Shown here one piece after another: positions 40,697-49,923 of a DNA stretch of 64,000 nt (the first letter of the stretch is position 1; each line of letters opens with the position of its first letter). The notes under the pieces were generated by a model that was not told the DNA's origin, did not search any database, and saw nothing but the letters and a program-made list of their open reading frames with translations. Made by a program: the position numbers and the translations under genes. The stretch spans positions 2,480,001-2,544,000 of the forward strand of contig CP063848.1 of NCBI GenBank assembly GCA_015277795.1, given 5' to 3'. This DNA comes from Massilia sp. UMI-21. Its GTDB lineage: Bacteria; Pseudomonadota; Gammaproteobacteria; Burkholderiales; Burkholderiaceae_D.

Positions 40697-43600
40697 GCTG
40701 GTATCACTTTCGTGGCAAGTGGAACGTCACCATTTACGGCGGCGTCCAGGTGGTCAGCGGTGTTCATCGTGTTCTTGGCGATGGCGTACAGCGCATCGTT
40801 CAGTTCACGCCGCATTTCCCGGTTCTCAGCAGTAAGGCGCTCGACGGCCGCGACCAGCACGACACTGTTGTCCGATGGACTGGACATGCGCGCCAGAAGG
40901 CTGCTGGTCTGCGATGCGCTCCAGATGCGCGACGGCCCGGTGGCCTCCAGTTCCGGACCGTTCTCGCCGACGATCCGCAGGCCACCGCCGAACAGGCCGC
41001 CCGAAGCGAAGCCCGGAATGCCCTTGAACTCGCCGCTCTGCATGATCAGCTTGCGCACCTGGTCGAGCGACATGCCGCCGGCCACCGCGTTCTGCCAGTA
41101 GTCGAGGCCTGCGCTGTCAGCCGGACGGCCCAGCAGCTCCTTGTACAGGCTGGCGATGCTGCCGCCAGCGCTGGCCACAGGGTCAGCTTTCGCCGCGCCC
41201 ATCGCTCGAGCAAGCCCGCTGACCGCTTCCGCCACCGAGAACACCGACATGTCGATGCCCTTGAGCGCGCTGATCTGCTGCTCGGCGTTCGCCAGGATGC
41301 CGTCCAGTGCTGCGAGCGACTTCTCTTCCACGCTCAGGGCGTCATCGGTCAGCCCGGCGAGGGCCGCGATGTCGTTCTGGGTCGAGTAGAAATCGCGCAG
41401 GTAGTCCTGCTGGGTAGCGAACATGGACGAAGCGTCCTTGCTCAGCACGGACAGGGCGCCCTTCAGGCTGTCAGCGTTCGGCAGCACGCCGCCGGCTTTG
41501 GCGATTGCCAACGCGGTCTGCACCTGGGCGCGGGCGTTCTGGCGGTCTTCCAGCTCACGGCCGGAAACGCTCATGCTGTCCAGCGCGCCTCGCAGGGCCG
41601 ACAACAGCGCGCGATGCGCGTTCACCGAATCCTGCAGGAGGGCCTTCTCGCGGGTGACCACGGACTGTAGCGCCGAGAACATCGAATCGACGCCTGACAG
41701 CAGGTTGGCTGCGCGATCCTTGGTTGCTTGGACCGCTGCTGCCTGGGCCTTGATGCCCTCGATCTGGTCAAACAGCGCGCGGTTGCTCTCATCGAGGGCG
41801 TTGCGCTGTTTTTCCAGCAGTTGGGCTGACGTCATGGTGAGTTGGTCGAGCTGATCCTGCAGGGCAGCCCGCTCCTGCAGTACCTTGGCCGCATTGTCGG
41901 CGGCGCTCGAAGTCTGTTCAATGGCTGGGTGCACCTGAGCGAATGCTGCTGCGACATTCATCAGCTCGGCATACATCTTCACTCCACCATCGGTAGCCAG
42001 GTCGAGGCCCATCACCACCTGCTTGAACTCCTCTCGGGTTTCCAAGCCAGCGAAGCCGAGCGCCTCCATCCGTGCCGTCACCATCTTCAGCACAGGCGCG
42101 TTGCGTTCTGCCTCGGTCAGGAAGTCGCGCGCGAAGCCCTCGGCATTGGCAGCCAGGGCATAGAACCCTCCGGCTGCGCTGACGAACTTCTCGCGGGCGC
42201 CCAGTGACGCAAGACCGGCGGCGCCGAAGGCCTCGGCCGTGGTCTTGCCGAGCGATGCTGCGACGGCGTTGGTCAGTTCGAACTGGCTGGTAATCCTGCC
42301 GATCGCGGTCGACACCGCCTCAGTCGGTTGCGCGAGCGCCGCCAGCTCCTGCAGCGTGACCTTGGCGCCAAACAGCGCCTCCCCCGTTTGGGCCAGAGTG
42401 GTGCGGTACTGCAGCAGCGCCTCTGCCTCGGCGCCGAGCTGCTGGGAGTTGCCCTTGAAGCCGGCCAGCACAGTATCCAGACCCGGTTCCAGCGTGTTGA
42501 AGATGGTCTTGATGCGCTCGCTGAAGACCTTGTCGAGCCCCCCCAGGCCGTTCGGGTCGCTACCCTCTGGACCTGAGTTCGACACCGTGCGCTGCGCCGT
42601 GAGGGTGGTTTTCACTGCCGCTTTCTCGGTCTCGCTCATGAACTTGGACAGGGCATCATCGGTCGCAGTCACACTCTTGATGAAATCCTGCACCGCCGGC
42701 TGCGCGGCATTCATCCAGAAGGACGAGACCACGCCGAAGCTGCCGAACGCACCGGTGCTCGAGCCATCGATGTAGGACTGGCCGATCTTGCCCTCGTTAC
42801 CACGCTCGTTGATCGAGATGTTACCAGCGGCGTTGTTGCTGCCGAAGGTCAGGTGCGTGCTCTTCTCTGGGCCTTTCTGCATGCCGCCCAGGATCGAGAG
42901 CGCCGCGATGGCGATCCAGCCCCAGACCGGGACCGCTGCGAGCGCAGCGGTAGCACCGGCCATGGCTCCAGCGCCGCCCATTGCGCCAGTCAGCGCACCG
43001 CCCGCCGCGATCGTGCCGGCGCCGGCCAGGCCGCCAGCCACGGCGCCGTACTTCTCGCCCACCTGGTAAGCAGCCAGGCCGCCACCGGCCATCCCAAGCC
43101 ATGGGGTAGCGCCGCCGGCACCAAGGCCGGATGCGGTCGCACTGCCCGCCTGTGCCGCACTGGTCATCGGCGCGCCGAGCGCTTGCGACGCATAGCTGGC
43201 CGAACCTGACATGCCGCTCATGAACTGGCCCAGCGCGCTAGACTGGTATGCGCCGTAGATGGAGCCTGCACTCCCCATCGTGCTTAGCATCGACGATGCA
43301 CCATTAGCGGCGCCGGTACCGGTCCCAACCATGCCGAGGGCGCTGCCGCCCATGCTCATGCCTGACTGGACAACACCCTGAACCACCGGGCGCAGCACCA
43401 GCGTGCTGAACATGTTTTTCAGCGTATCGACCAGGTTGCGGCCGAACGACTTGCCCGACTCGAAGCCGCGGAGCAGGGCGTCGGTCAGGGACTGCTCGAT
43501 GGATTCGGCGGAGCGCTTCCAGTCTTCAGCAGCCTGCTGCGCTGCTTTCGAGCCGGCGTCGAGCGTCTCCTTTTTGCGGGTGAGCTCGGCCAGTTGACCC

Positions 43601-45954
43601 AGCTTCTCGATCTGCGCATCCAGCGCGGCCAGCTCGGCGTAAGTTGCTGGACCGGCGGCCAGCTTCGCCTCCAGCTTCGCGCGCTCGGCGTCGACAGCAG
43701 CCGATGCAGACATGCCGTGCAGGTCGATCTCGCGTTGCATCTGCTTGATGCGGTCGTCGATCGCAGCGGTTCCGGCGCGCAGATTCGTGTAGTGGTCGGC
43801 GTCGTTCTTCGACTCGGCTTCCGCCCACTTCGCGGCTTGCTTCTGGACTTCGAGCAAATCCTCTTGCGCCGCGATCTGCTCGATCTTGGCGCGAGCCTCC
43901 TTTACGTGCTCCACGCTCAGCTTGCTTTTGCCGTTTTTGATCTCGGCATCCAGCTTGATCGCCATTTTTTGCGAGTCCGACAACTTGTCGTAGCCCTGAA
44001 GCTCAAGCGCGGTGGCAGCAAGCTTCTCGTCGATCGACGTAACCAGGCTCTGGTAGGCGGTCGCTTCTTGCTTGATGCTGGCGGCGGCGCCCTTGTCAGC
44101 ATATTTGGCCTTGACGAACTTCTCCATTTCGGGCGTGACGCGTCCGTATTCCTTTCGCAGCTCCTCGAGCTCATACGCCTCCTTTTGAGCGGCGTTGCCA
44201 TTCTTGCCCAGCCAGTCGGAATACTTCGAATCGAAGCTGATGTCCTTGTTTTTCTGCTGGGCGGTGCTCAGCCGCTCCATGTCAGTGGTGAGCTGGTTCA
44301 GCCGGCCGCCCCAGACGCGCAGTTGCTCTGTTTTGGCATCAGCACCCAGGTCCGCATCCTTCGAGATTCGGTTGATCTCAGCCATGATCGCTTCGCGGCG
44401 CTTCTCGTAGTCGGTGGTCGGCTCGGCGCCCGATGTCATGCGCTTGCCGGCGAGCTCGTTGCGCTCGTTCAGCTTGTCGATCTGACGCTGCAGGTTGGCG
44501 ATGTAGTCCTCAGTCTCTTCAGCCAGGGTGCGTGCGACTTCCTTCTCGGACTCGACCGCCTTGCTCTTCCACGTCGACCAGGCCATGGCGCCAATGCCAA
44601 GCAAGGTGATCACGGCGCCGATCGGGCCACCAAGAAAGCCGAGAGCACGCGAAGCCAGGCTGGCGGCGCCGACGCCGGCGGTGGTCGCTGCGTTCAAGCC
44701 AGCCTGGGCGGCGGTCTGCGCCGCGGTGGCGGCAGTGATCTGCGCCGAGACAGCCGCTTGCTGGCGGCCAAGAATGGCAAGTTCAGCGACCATGGCGGCG
44801 CGCTGGGCTTCGGCTACGGCTAATTCAGCGGTAGCGAGGCGCAGAGTCCGCAAGGCGAAACTTTGTGCGCCTGCAGCTTGCGCCGCGGTCATTGCGGTGC
44901 GCGCTGCGGTGATGTTTGCGTTCGATCCGACCAGCTTCGCCATAGCCTCTTCGCGCGCCACTACGATCATTGCTCGAGTAGTGCTTAGCTGCGCAAGCTT
45001 CGCGCCGGTGGCGGCGACTTCGGCCTCAGCCGATGCAATGTTGGCCGCGCGCAGGGCGCTGGCGGCGGTGATCTGGCGATAAGTGCTCGCCACCCACTCC
45101 CCGATGACGCTACCCAGCCTCGCGGCGCCAAGTGTCATCACGGAGCCGGCCACCAAGGCCAGGTTGTTAGCCAGGAGTGTGAGCCCGCCGGCCGCAGCCG
45201 CGACGACACCATTTGCCTGCGCCTGGACCCCAACGAACTCCATGGCATTGTTCTTCAGGACCGTGAAGGCGCCAGCGATGGTTTGGATCTCCTTGGCCTC
45301 TTTACGCAGGCCCACCAGGGCGTTCGGCAGCACGTCCGACATGATCTTGGACGTGATTTCGCCTTCCTCAGCCATTTTCTTCAGCGCGCCCACAGGTACG
45401 CCGATGCCATCAGCGAGGGCTAGCATCAGACGCGGCGCGGCTTCGTTGACGGCGTTGAATTCTTCCCCGCGCAGGGTGCCCGACGCGAAGGCCTGGGACA
45501 ACTGCAGCTGGGCAGAGGCTGATTCGGACGCAGTAGCGCCGGAAACCATCAGGGCCAAGTTGACCGTCTCGGTAATGGCCGCAACCTGCTTTTGTGCCAC
45601 GCCGAGTTCGCGCGTACCGTTGGCGATGCGGGCGTACAGCACGCCAGTTTCACCCAGGCCCTGAGTCGATTGCGTCGAGATCCGCTTGACGTCGGCGTAG
45701 GCGGCCGCGTACTCACGCTGCGACTGAGTCGCCAGCTTGAGCTGCGCGGTAAATTTCGTGTACTCGTCGGTCATCTGGATCAGCTCGCGCCCGCCCAGAG
45801 CGGATGCGATACCGCCGAGGGCAGATTTTGCAGCCCGGGCAGCACGCTCCATGCCGGCCGTAGCCGCGGTAACCACGCGGCGCGCGTCGTTCATATCGCG
45901 CTGCAGGCGCGCGATGTCTGCCCGAAGGCGGATCTCCATATCGCCGACGATCAT
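40693..45954 (-). CDS. Tail tape measure protein with DUF4214 module
   Basis: 1753 residues. The N-terminal tape-measure domain covers about 60-250, then long coiled coils, a Gly/Ala/Met-rich hydrophobic centre (about 880-1060) and a DUF4214 module at about 1597-1640 (L-Y-K-E-L-L-G-R-P-A-D-S-A-G-L). By the usual 1.5 angstrom per residue the tail would be roughly 260 nm, a long siphovirus tail. GGAGAAG precedes the ATG. DUF4214 is mostly known from bacterial surface proteins; here it lies near the tail tip end. Confidence 0.92.
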   Translation of the reverse strand: MIVGDMEIRLRADIARLQRDMNDARRVVTAATAGMERAARAAKSALGGIASALGGRELIQMTDEYTKFTAQLKLATQSQREYAAAYADVKRISTQSTQGLGETGVLYARIANGTRELGVAQKQVAAITETVNLALMVSGATASESASAQLQLSQAFASGTLRGEEFNAVNEAAPRLMLALADGIGVPVGALKKMAEEGEITSKIMSDVLPNALVGLRKEAKEIQTIAGAFTVLKNNAMEFVGVQAQANGVVAAAAGGLTLLANNLALVAGSVMTLGAARLGSVIGEWVASTYRQITAASALRAANIASAEAEVAATGAKLAQLSTTRAMIVVAREEAMAKLVGSNANITAARTAMTAAQAAGAQSFALRTLRLATAELAVAEAQRAAMVAELAILGRQQAAVSAQITAATAAQTAAQAGLNAATTAGVGAASLASRALGFLGGPIGAVITLLGIGAMAWSTWKSKAVESEKEVARTLAEETEDYIANLQRQIDKLNERNELAGKRMTSGAEPTTDYEKRREAIMAEINRISKDADLGADAKTEQLRVWGGRLNQLTTDMERLSTAQQKNKDISFDSKYSDWLGKNGNAAQKEAYELEELRKEYGRVTPEMEKFVKAKYADKGAAASIKQEATAYQSLVTSIDEKLAATALELQGYDKLSDSQKMAIKLDAEIKNGKSKLSVEHVKEARAKIEQIAAQEDLLEVQKQAAKWAEAESKNDADHYTNLRAGTAAIDDRIKQMQREIDLHGMSASAAVDAERAKLEAKLAAGPATYAELAALDAQIEKLGQLAELTRKKETLDAGSKAAQQAAEDWKRSAESIEQSLTDALLRGFESGKSFGRNLVDTLKNMFSTLVLRPVVQGVVQSGMSMGGSALGMVGTGTGAANGASSMLSTMGSAGSIYGAYQSSALGQFMSGMSGSASYASQALGAPMTSAAQAGSATASGLGAGGATPWLGMAGGGLAAYQVGEKYGAVAGGLAGAGTIAAGGALTGAMGGAGAMAGATAALAAVPVWGWIAIAALSILGGMQKGPEKSTHLTFGSNNAAGNISINERGNEGKIGQSYIDGSSTGAFGSFGVVSSFWMNAAQPAVQDFIKSVTATDDALSKFMSETEKAAVKTTLTAQRTVSNSGPEGSDPNGLGGLDKVFSERIKTIFNTLEPGLDTVLAGFKGNSQQLGAEAEALLQYRTTLAQTGEALFGAKVTLQELAALAQPTEAVSTAIGRITSQFELTNAVAASLGKTTAEAFGAAGLASLGAREKFVSAAGGFYALAANAEGFARDFLTEAERNAPVLKMVTARMEALGFAGLETREEFKQVVMGLDLATDGGVKMYAELMNVAAAFAQVHPAIEQTSSAADNAAKVLQERAALQDQLDQLTMTSAQLLEKQRNALDESNRALFDQIEGIKAQAAAVQATKDRAANLLSGVDSMFSALQSVVTREKALLQDSVNAHRALLSALRGALDSMSVSGRELEDRQNARAQVQTALAIAKAGGVLPNADSLKGALSVLSKDASSMFATQQDYLRDFYSTQNDIAALAGLTDDALSVEEKSLAALDGILANAEQQISALKGIDMSVFSVAEAVSGLARAMGAAKADPVASAGGSIASLYKELLGRPADSAGLDYWQNAVAGGMSLDQVRKLIMQSGEFKGIPGFASGGLFGGGLRIVGENGPELEATGPSRIWSASQTSSLLARMSSPSDNSVVLVAAVERLTAENREMRRELNDALYAIAKNTMNTADHLDAAVNGDVPLATKVIPA

Positions 45955-45991
45955 GTCTTCTCCAAATGGAAGAGGGCGATCGCAGCCGCCC

Positions 45992-46435
45992 TCAGTTCTT
46001 CTTGCTCATGGCCTCCATCGCGATCGCGTCGAAGGCCTCGATTACTTCCAGCTCCCAGTCCGTGAACCGGACGCGGTAGAGCTGCTGGTACGCCAGGATG
46101 TTCTCCGGCTGGATCGGGCCAGGCCCATTCACAGTCGACGAGCGCCCCATGCGCCTGAAGGCATCCCAGAGGGGCAGGCCAACCCGAGGCCATTCGATCT
46201 TGAGCAGCGGGTCGACCTCGCCGGTGTTCTTCGCCAGACGCTGAAGATGCGTGCGCAGTGTTGCGCCGTCGCCCTGCCGCGCCGCCAGTTCATGCTCGGC
46301 GCGGCAGCACTCCGTCAGGCTTTCGCGGAGTCGGCGATAAAAAGCTCGGTCTTGTGCACGCCTTCGCGGACCTGGGCGCGGACCCACTGCTTCTTCGGGT
46401 CGGCCAGCAGCGCGCGGACGTTCGCCGCGGTGCAT
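45992..46435 (-). CDS. Tail assembly chaperone T-like ORF, probably made as G-T frameshift product
   Basis: This frame overlaps the end of the preceding gene by 120 bases and has no good start there, but downstream of 46340 it reads like a compact protein (E-S-L-T-E-C-C-R-A-E-H through to A-M-S-K-K-N). It is in the -1 frame of the G-like gene, as in lambda G/GT. A run of five T on the minus strand (46343-46339) is the likely slip site. The fusion would be about 255 residues. It sits between tail tube and tape measure genes, where G-GT belongs. Confidence 0.65.
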   Translation of the reverse strand: MHRGERPRAAGRPEEAVGPRPGPRRRAQDRAFYRRLRESLTECCRAEHELAARQGDGATLRTHLQRLAKNTGEVDPLLKIEWPRVGLPLWDAFRRMGRSSTVNGPGPIQPENILAYQQLYRVRFTDWELEVIEAFDAIAMEAMSKKN

Positions 46436-46767
46436 TCGACCGACTGGCCGCCACGGGTGACGTTCCAGCTCAGGACCGAGGCCACCAGGTAGTCGGTCTC
46501 GTCCTCGATGTCCTCCAGTGGGTCGCGCGACTCGAGCTTGCCGTTGGCGGCGAACTCCGCGCGCAGGCGGCGAGTGCGAGCCAGGTCGATGCGCTTGCGG
46601 GCTTCGTGCTCCGGGCTGGCCAGCTCCATGAAGGTACTGGTCTTCTCCTTGGTGACCGGATTCACCAGGATCAACTTGCCGGTCGGGACGTCGTCGAAGG
46701 CGTCGATATCCAGCGAGGACACCAGTTTGTTGATCAGGTCGGAAGGCTGGGCGGTATTCAGGTTCAT
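46315..46767 (-). CDS. Tail assembly chaperone G-like protein
   Basis: 150 residues, helical and charged: F-M-E-L-A-S-P-E-H-E-A-R-K-R near residue 45 and D-Y-L-V-A-S-V-L near 90 are typical of phage tail chaperones. Lies between the tail tube and tape measure genes. A fraction is expected to shift frame near its end to make the longer GT product. It binds the tape measure protein during assembly and is not in the virion. Confidence 0.8.
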   Translation of the reverse strand: MNLNTAQPSDLINKLVSSLDIDAFDDVPTGKLILVNPVTKEKTSTFMELASPEHEARKRIDLARTRRLRAEFAANGKLESRDPLEDIEDETDYLVASVLSWNVTRGGQSVECTAANVRALLADPKKQWVRAQVREGVHKTELFIADSAKA

Positions 46768-46877
46768 ACAGGTTCTCTCTTTCGCGTGGAGGAAAAATGC
46801 CCGTGCCGGCCGCCGCTCCCGCGAAAGGAGACGGCGACCAGTCGGTGCCAGGGTTGCCGCACGTGGCGGCGAAGGGG

Positions 46878-48089
46878 TTAGGCCGCGCTGTCCTGCACGG
46901 CGATGGTGGTCATGTCGGTGGATGCAGACGCGCCGCCGGCACCGTTGAGCAGTGCTTGGAACGGGATGGTCTGGATCAGGATCTTCTCGCCGTCGTCCTT
47001 GTCGGCGCCGTTGAGCTTCAGGCGACCCATGCTGAAGGCCAGGAAGTCCGAATTCGCCGAGTTGTCCGCAGTGAAAGCCAGGTAGGCCGACACTTCGGTC
47101 TCGTTGTAGAACGCGTCGCGCAGGGCGGTCGTGTCGAACTTGGCGGTGATCTGGCCGGTGACGATGACGCGGCCGGTGGCGACCTGGTCGGCAGTGTTCG
47201 AACCGATGCCGGGCTCGCTCGACTGCGCGCAGCTTATCTCCAGGCTCGCGCTCGTGATCGTGCCGCCGCTGACGCCACCCACCTTGACCACGCCATTGAC
47301 GGCCGCCATGGTGCCGGTAACGGTGACCGGTGTCGGGTTGGTGAAGTATTGCGCCGCGCTGCCGGTGACATCCTTGCCGCCGAACTCGACGGCGATGGTC
47401 GCCATGCCAGTGGCTGGCAGGTTGATCGAGATTTTCGTCACCTTGCAGCCGGTGTAGACCTCGCCGGCCGGAACGTCCGGGTGCCAGTGCTCGATCGAGA
47501 ATGACTTGTCGGTATGGCCGGCCTGCGGGACCAGCGTCTTCTTTCCGACAACCGACAGAGCAGCGGATGCGATCGGCCCTTCAGTGACGAGCGCGGAGCC
47601 ATTCAGCACGACGCCAGTAGCCACGGTCGCCGTCAGCGCGGTGACCTGGATGTTCTTGTTCAGGTTCGCGACATTGAACGCCCCGGCGGTCAGGCGAACA
47701 ACATCGCCAACTTTCACGCCGTCGGTCAGGAACGAGCCGGCCGCGCGGGTGAGGGTCCAGGCGCCGGCGGTGCCGCCGACGGTGATCGACGCGCTGGCGA
47801 CGGTAGCGCCGGCCGCGAAGTCCTTCTTCAGTGCAGCCGCGATGAAGTCGGCCCAAGTCTTCGCCGACATCTCGCCGCTGATCTGTCCGCCGACCTTGCG
47901 CAGGCCGTGCCGCATGTCGCCGACCTGGAAGTCGGGGCGGATCTCGTTCGACTGGTAGGTGTCCTTCGACATGTTGAGCGACGAGGTGACGCGGCGCATG
48001 GCCTGCGCAGCGCTCGCCGTCGGCATAACGCCGTAGGCGGTCTCCGGCTTGTAGGCGACCTGCTTGAAAACTCCGCTTGCGGTTCCCAT
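46878..48089 (-). CDS. Phage major tail (tube) protein
   Basis: 403 residues, beta-rich, Thr/Val/Ala-rich. N-terminus F-K-Q-V-A-Y-K-P-E-T-A-Y-G is the usual opening of long-tailed-phage tube proteins. Longer than the lambda V core; the C-terminal part is probably an added domain. Own terminator hairpin lies just upstream, between it and the tail terminator gene. Confidence 0.88.
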   Translation of the reverse strand: MGTASGVFKQVAYKPETAYGVMPTASAAQAMRRVTSSLNMSKDTYQSNEIRPDFQVGDMRHGLRKVGGQISGEMSAKTWADFIAAALKKDFAAGATVASASITVGGTAGAWTLTRAAGSFLTDGVKVGDVVRLTAGAFNVANLNKNIQVTALTATVATGVVLNGSALVTEGPIASAALSVVGKKTLVPQAGHTDKSFSIEHWHPDVPAGEVYTGCKVTKISINLPATGMATIAVEFGGKDVTGSAAQYFTNPTPVTVTGTMAAVNGVVKVGGVSGGTITSASLEISCAQSSEPGIGSNTADQVATGRVIVTGQITAKFDTTALRDAFYNETEVSAYLAFTADNSANSDFLAFSMGRLKLNGADKDDGEKILIQTIPFQALLNGAGGASASTDMTTIAVQDSAA

Positions 48090-48106
48090 ACTTCTCCTTT
48101 GGGCAA

Positions 48107-48140
48107 TAAAAAAGCCCGCAAGCGGAATGCTGTGCGGGCT
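48107..48140 (-). terminator. Intrinsic terminator between tail terminator and tail tube genes
   Basis: On the minus strand AGCCCGCA / TGCGGGCT stem (48140-48113) followed by six to seven T. A strong-looking terminator inside the late operon, upstream of the tail tube gene. Confidence 0.85.
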
Positions 48141-48160
48141 GGGTTGAAGAGTGCTGCTGT

Positions 48161-48559
48161 TTAATTCGGCTCGTGGTGCGTGACCGTGAAGTCGATGCTT
48201 TTAGCGTGCCCGCTCTCGTACTGGAGGTCCGGGCCTATGATGTCGCGCACGACGCTGGCGACGTCAACGTCCGCGATTAAGCCGCGCTCGAAGTTGCAGG
48301 CCTGGCGCGCAGCGCGCAGTGCTCCGGCGAGCTCGGGGTACGTCTTCACATGGGCGGTAACTTGTACGCGGCTCGTGACGAGTGAGTTCGCGGCCTGAGC
48401 GTCAATGGCGCCGACCGGGACACTGCTGATCTCGCGCACGCCGATCGCGGGCAGTGCGGCCCCCTGCGGCACGTCGCCGGCAGACACGCGGTCGCCGAAA
48501 AGGGCGGCCACGCGATCGTCGGCCTTGAGCAGGGCGATTACGGCTTTTACAGCGCTCAT
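48161..48559 (-). CDS. Phage tail terminator/completion protein (DUF3168-like)
   Basis: 132 residues: A-L-L-K-A-D-D-R-V-A-A-L-F-G-D-R-V at the start and V-T-H-H-E-P-N at the end fit tail-terminator proteins that cap the tube and join it to the head. Start overlaps the stop of the gp10-like gene. Confidence 0.78.
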   Translation of the reverse strand: MSAVKAVIALLKADDRVAALFGDRVSAGDVPQGAALPAIGVREISSVPVGAIDAQAANSLVTSRVQVTAHVKTYPELAGALRAARQACNFERGLIADVDVASVVRDIIGPDLQYESGHAKSIDFTVTHHEPN

Positions 48560-49038
48560 GGCTCCTCCGGTGCTGGCACGTCAATGCCTTCACTCGTCAG
48601 GCGCTCACGTATTTTGGCGCCGACAGCGGCAATAGCAGCTGTCGAGCGGCCATCGAAAGCCGGGCGCATGAATGGCTGGGGCCTGGCGCCTGGGTGGTCA
48701 ACCTCGCGAGCCACGTGCCCGCCAAACGCCAACGCTTGCTGCTTCTTTGGCTTGATCTTGTGCGGCTTCGTACCGAACTCAACCAGGTGCGCGTGCGGCG
48801 CGAGCCTCCCGCCTGCCTTGAGTTTTGCCGTAACTTTCCCGCGCTTCGTGTTGACCGACACCTTCAGGCTGCGGCGGAGCGCGCCGGAGTCGACCGGAAC
48901 ATTGGCCTTCGCCTGCTCGCGGAACACGGCAGCGCCGGCGCGCATGGCGGCGCGGAGAATGTTCTTCTCGACCTTCACCGGCAAGGTCTGCAGGAGCGCA
49001 TCCAGCGCCCGGCCGCCCGCGATCGTTTCGTCAGCCAT
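48556..49038 (-). CDS. HK97 gp10-family morphogenesis protein
   Basis: 160 residues with A-N-V-P-V-D-S-G-A-L-R-R-S-L and H-L-V-E-F-G-T, the two signature stretches of the family. Function in head-tail joining. Overlaps both neighbours by a few bases. Confidence 0.88.
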   Translation of the reverse strand: MADETIAGGRALDALLQTLPVKVEKNILRAAMRAGAAVFREQAKANVPVDSGALRRSLKVSVNTKRGKVTAKLKAGGRLAPHAHLVEFGTKPHKIKPKKQQALAFGGHVAREVDHPGARPQPFMRPAFDGRSTAAIAAVGAKIRERLTSEGIDVPAPEEP

Positions 49039-49378
49039 CGCTATACCCTTCCAGCATGCATTCCACGTGGGTTTTGTCGTCCAAGTACGCCGGGCCCGAG
49101 ATCACCTGCATGACGCGATCGCCCTTGCCGTGCAGGATGACGCGCATTTCCGGCGCGATCGCGATCTGCTTGCGGATCCGGAGGCGAGTGCGCATCGTGG
49201 CCACCTGGCGACCCTGCTCGACGGTCTCGCCGCGGCTGGGCAGTACGTCCTGCGCCTCGCACCAGATGCGGTCATGCACAGCCACCCAGGTGTCAACCTC
49301 GGTGCCGTATTCGGGATCGCGGCCAGTGGTGCGCTCCTGAATGGTCGCGCGCTCGTTGAGTCGTACGGGCGCCGCCAT
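49031..49378 (-). CDS. Phage head closure (head-tail adaptor) protein
   Basis: 115 residues, beta-barrel type of the SPP1 gp16/HK97 adaptor group: N-E-R-A-T-I-Q-E-R-T, then D-R-I-W-C-E-A-Q-D and V-M-Q-V-I-S-G-P-A-Y. Sits between the connector and gp10-like genes, as usual. Confidence 0.85.
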   Translation of the reverse strand: MAAPVRLNERATIQERTTGRDPEYGTEVDTWVAVHDRIWCEAQDVLPSRGETVEQGRQVATMRTRLRIRKQIAIAPEMRVILHGKGDRVMQVISGPAYLDDKTHVECMLEGYSDG

Positions 49379-49923
49379 CAGTACACCCTGAACGCGTCAA
49401 GTAGGCCGCCCAGAAACTTGGCGTTCCCGCTCTCGCCCTGCGAATAGATCGCCTCCAAGCGCCCCAGAATGTAGCTCTGGATCGCCGGCGGCACCGCGGT
49501 GTAGTCGGCGCCATAGCCGCACCGGTACTGCACCTCGACGGCATTCGCGCGCACGGCGGTCGCCGGCCAGGCCCGGCCCGGCGCCGGCATCACGTAGGCG
49601 GGCTCGCTTGCGCTGTCCACGAAGTAGTCTTGCGGGTCGAGGATCCGCTGCACGCCGTCGGCGTCGATGAACTTGACGCTTTCCACGGCGATCAGCGGCG
49701 CGGCCATGGGCAGCTTGATCGCATCAGGGAAGCGGTCCAGCGTGACGCGCCAAGTCTGCTCGCACAGCGCGCGGCCGATCTCGTGCTCGACCTGGCCGGC
49801 GATGCCGCGCACCTCGAGCTCGACTTCGGCCTCCATGTCGGCGCCGTCGGCGCGCGCCTTGTTGATGGCGGCGGCCAGGGGCACCGGCAGGCCAGCGGGC
49901 ACCGATACCTGTTTCGTTGTCAT
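49378..49923 (-). CDS. Phage head-tail connector (gp6-like)
   Basis: 181 residues, helical with a conserved-looking V-Q-Y-R-C-G-Y-G and I-Q-S-Y-I-L-G-R-L-E-A-I-Y, typical of gp6-like adaptor proteins that ring the portal. ATG 49923 follows AAAGGAAC and overlaps the previous stop. Confidence 0.82.
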   Translation of the reverse strand: MTTKQVSVPAGLPVPLAAAINKARADGADMEAEVELEVRGIAGQVEHEIGRALCEQTWRVTLDRFPDAIKLPMAAPLIAVESVKFIDADGVQRILDPQDYFVDSASEPAYVMPAPGRAWPATAVRANAVEVQYRCGYGADYTAVPPAIQSYILGRLEAIYSQGESGNAKFLGGLLDAFRVY

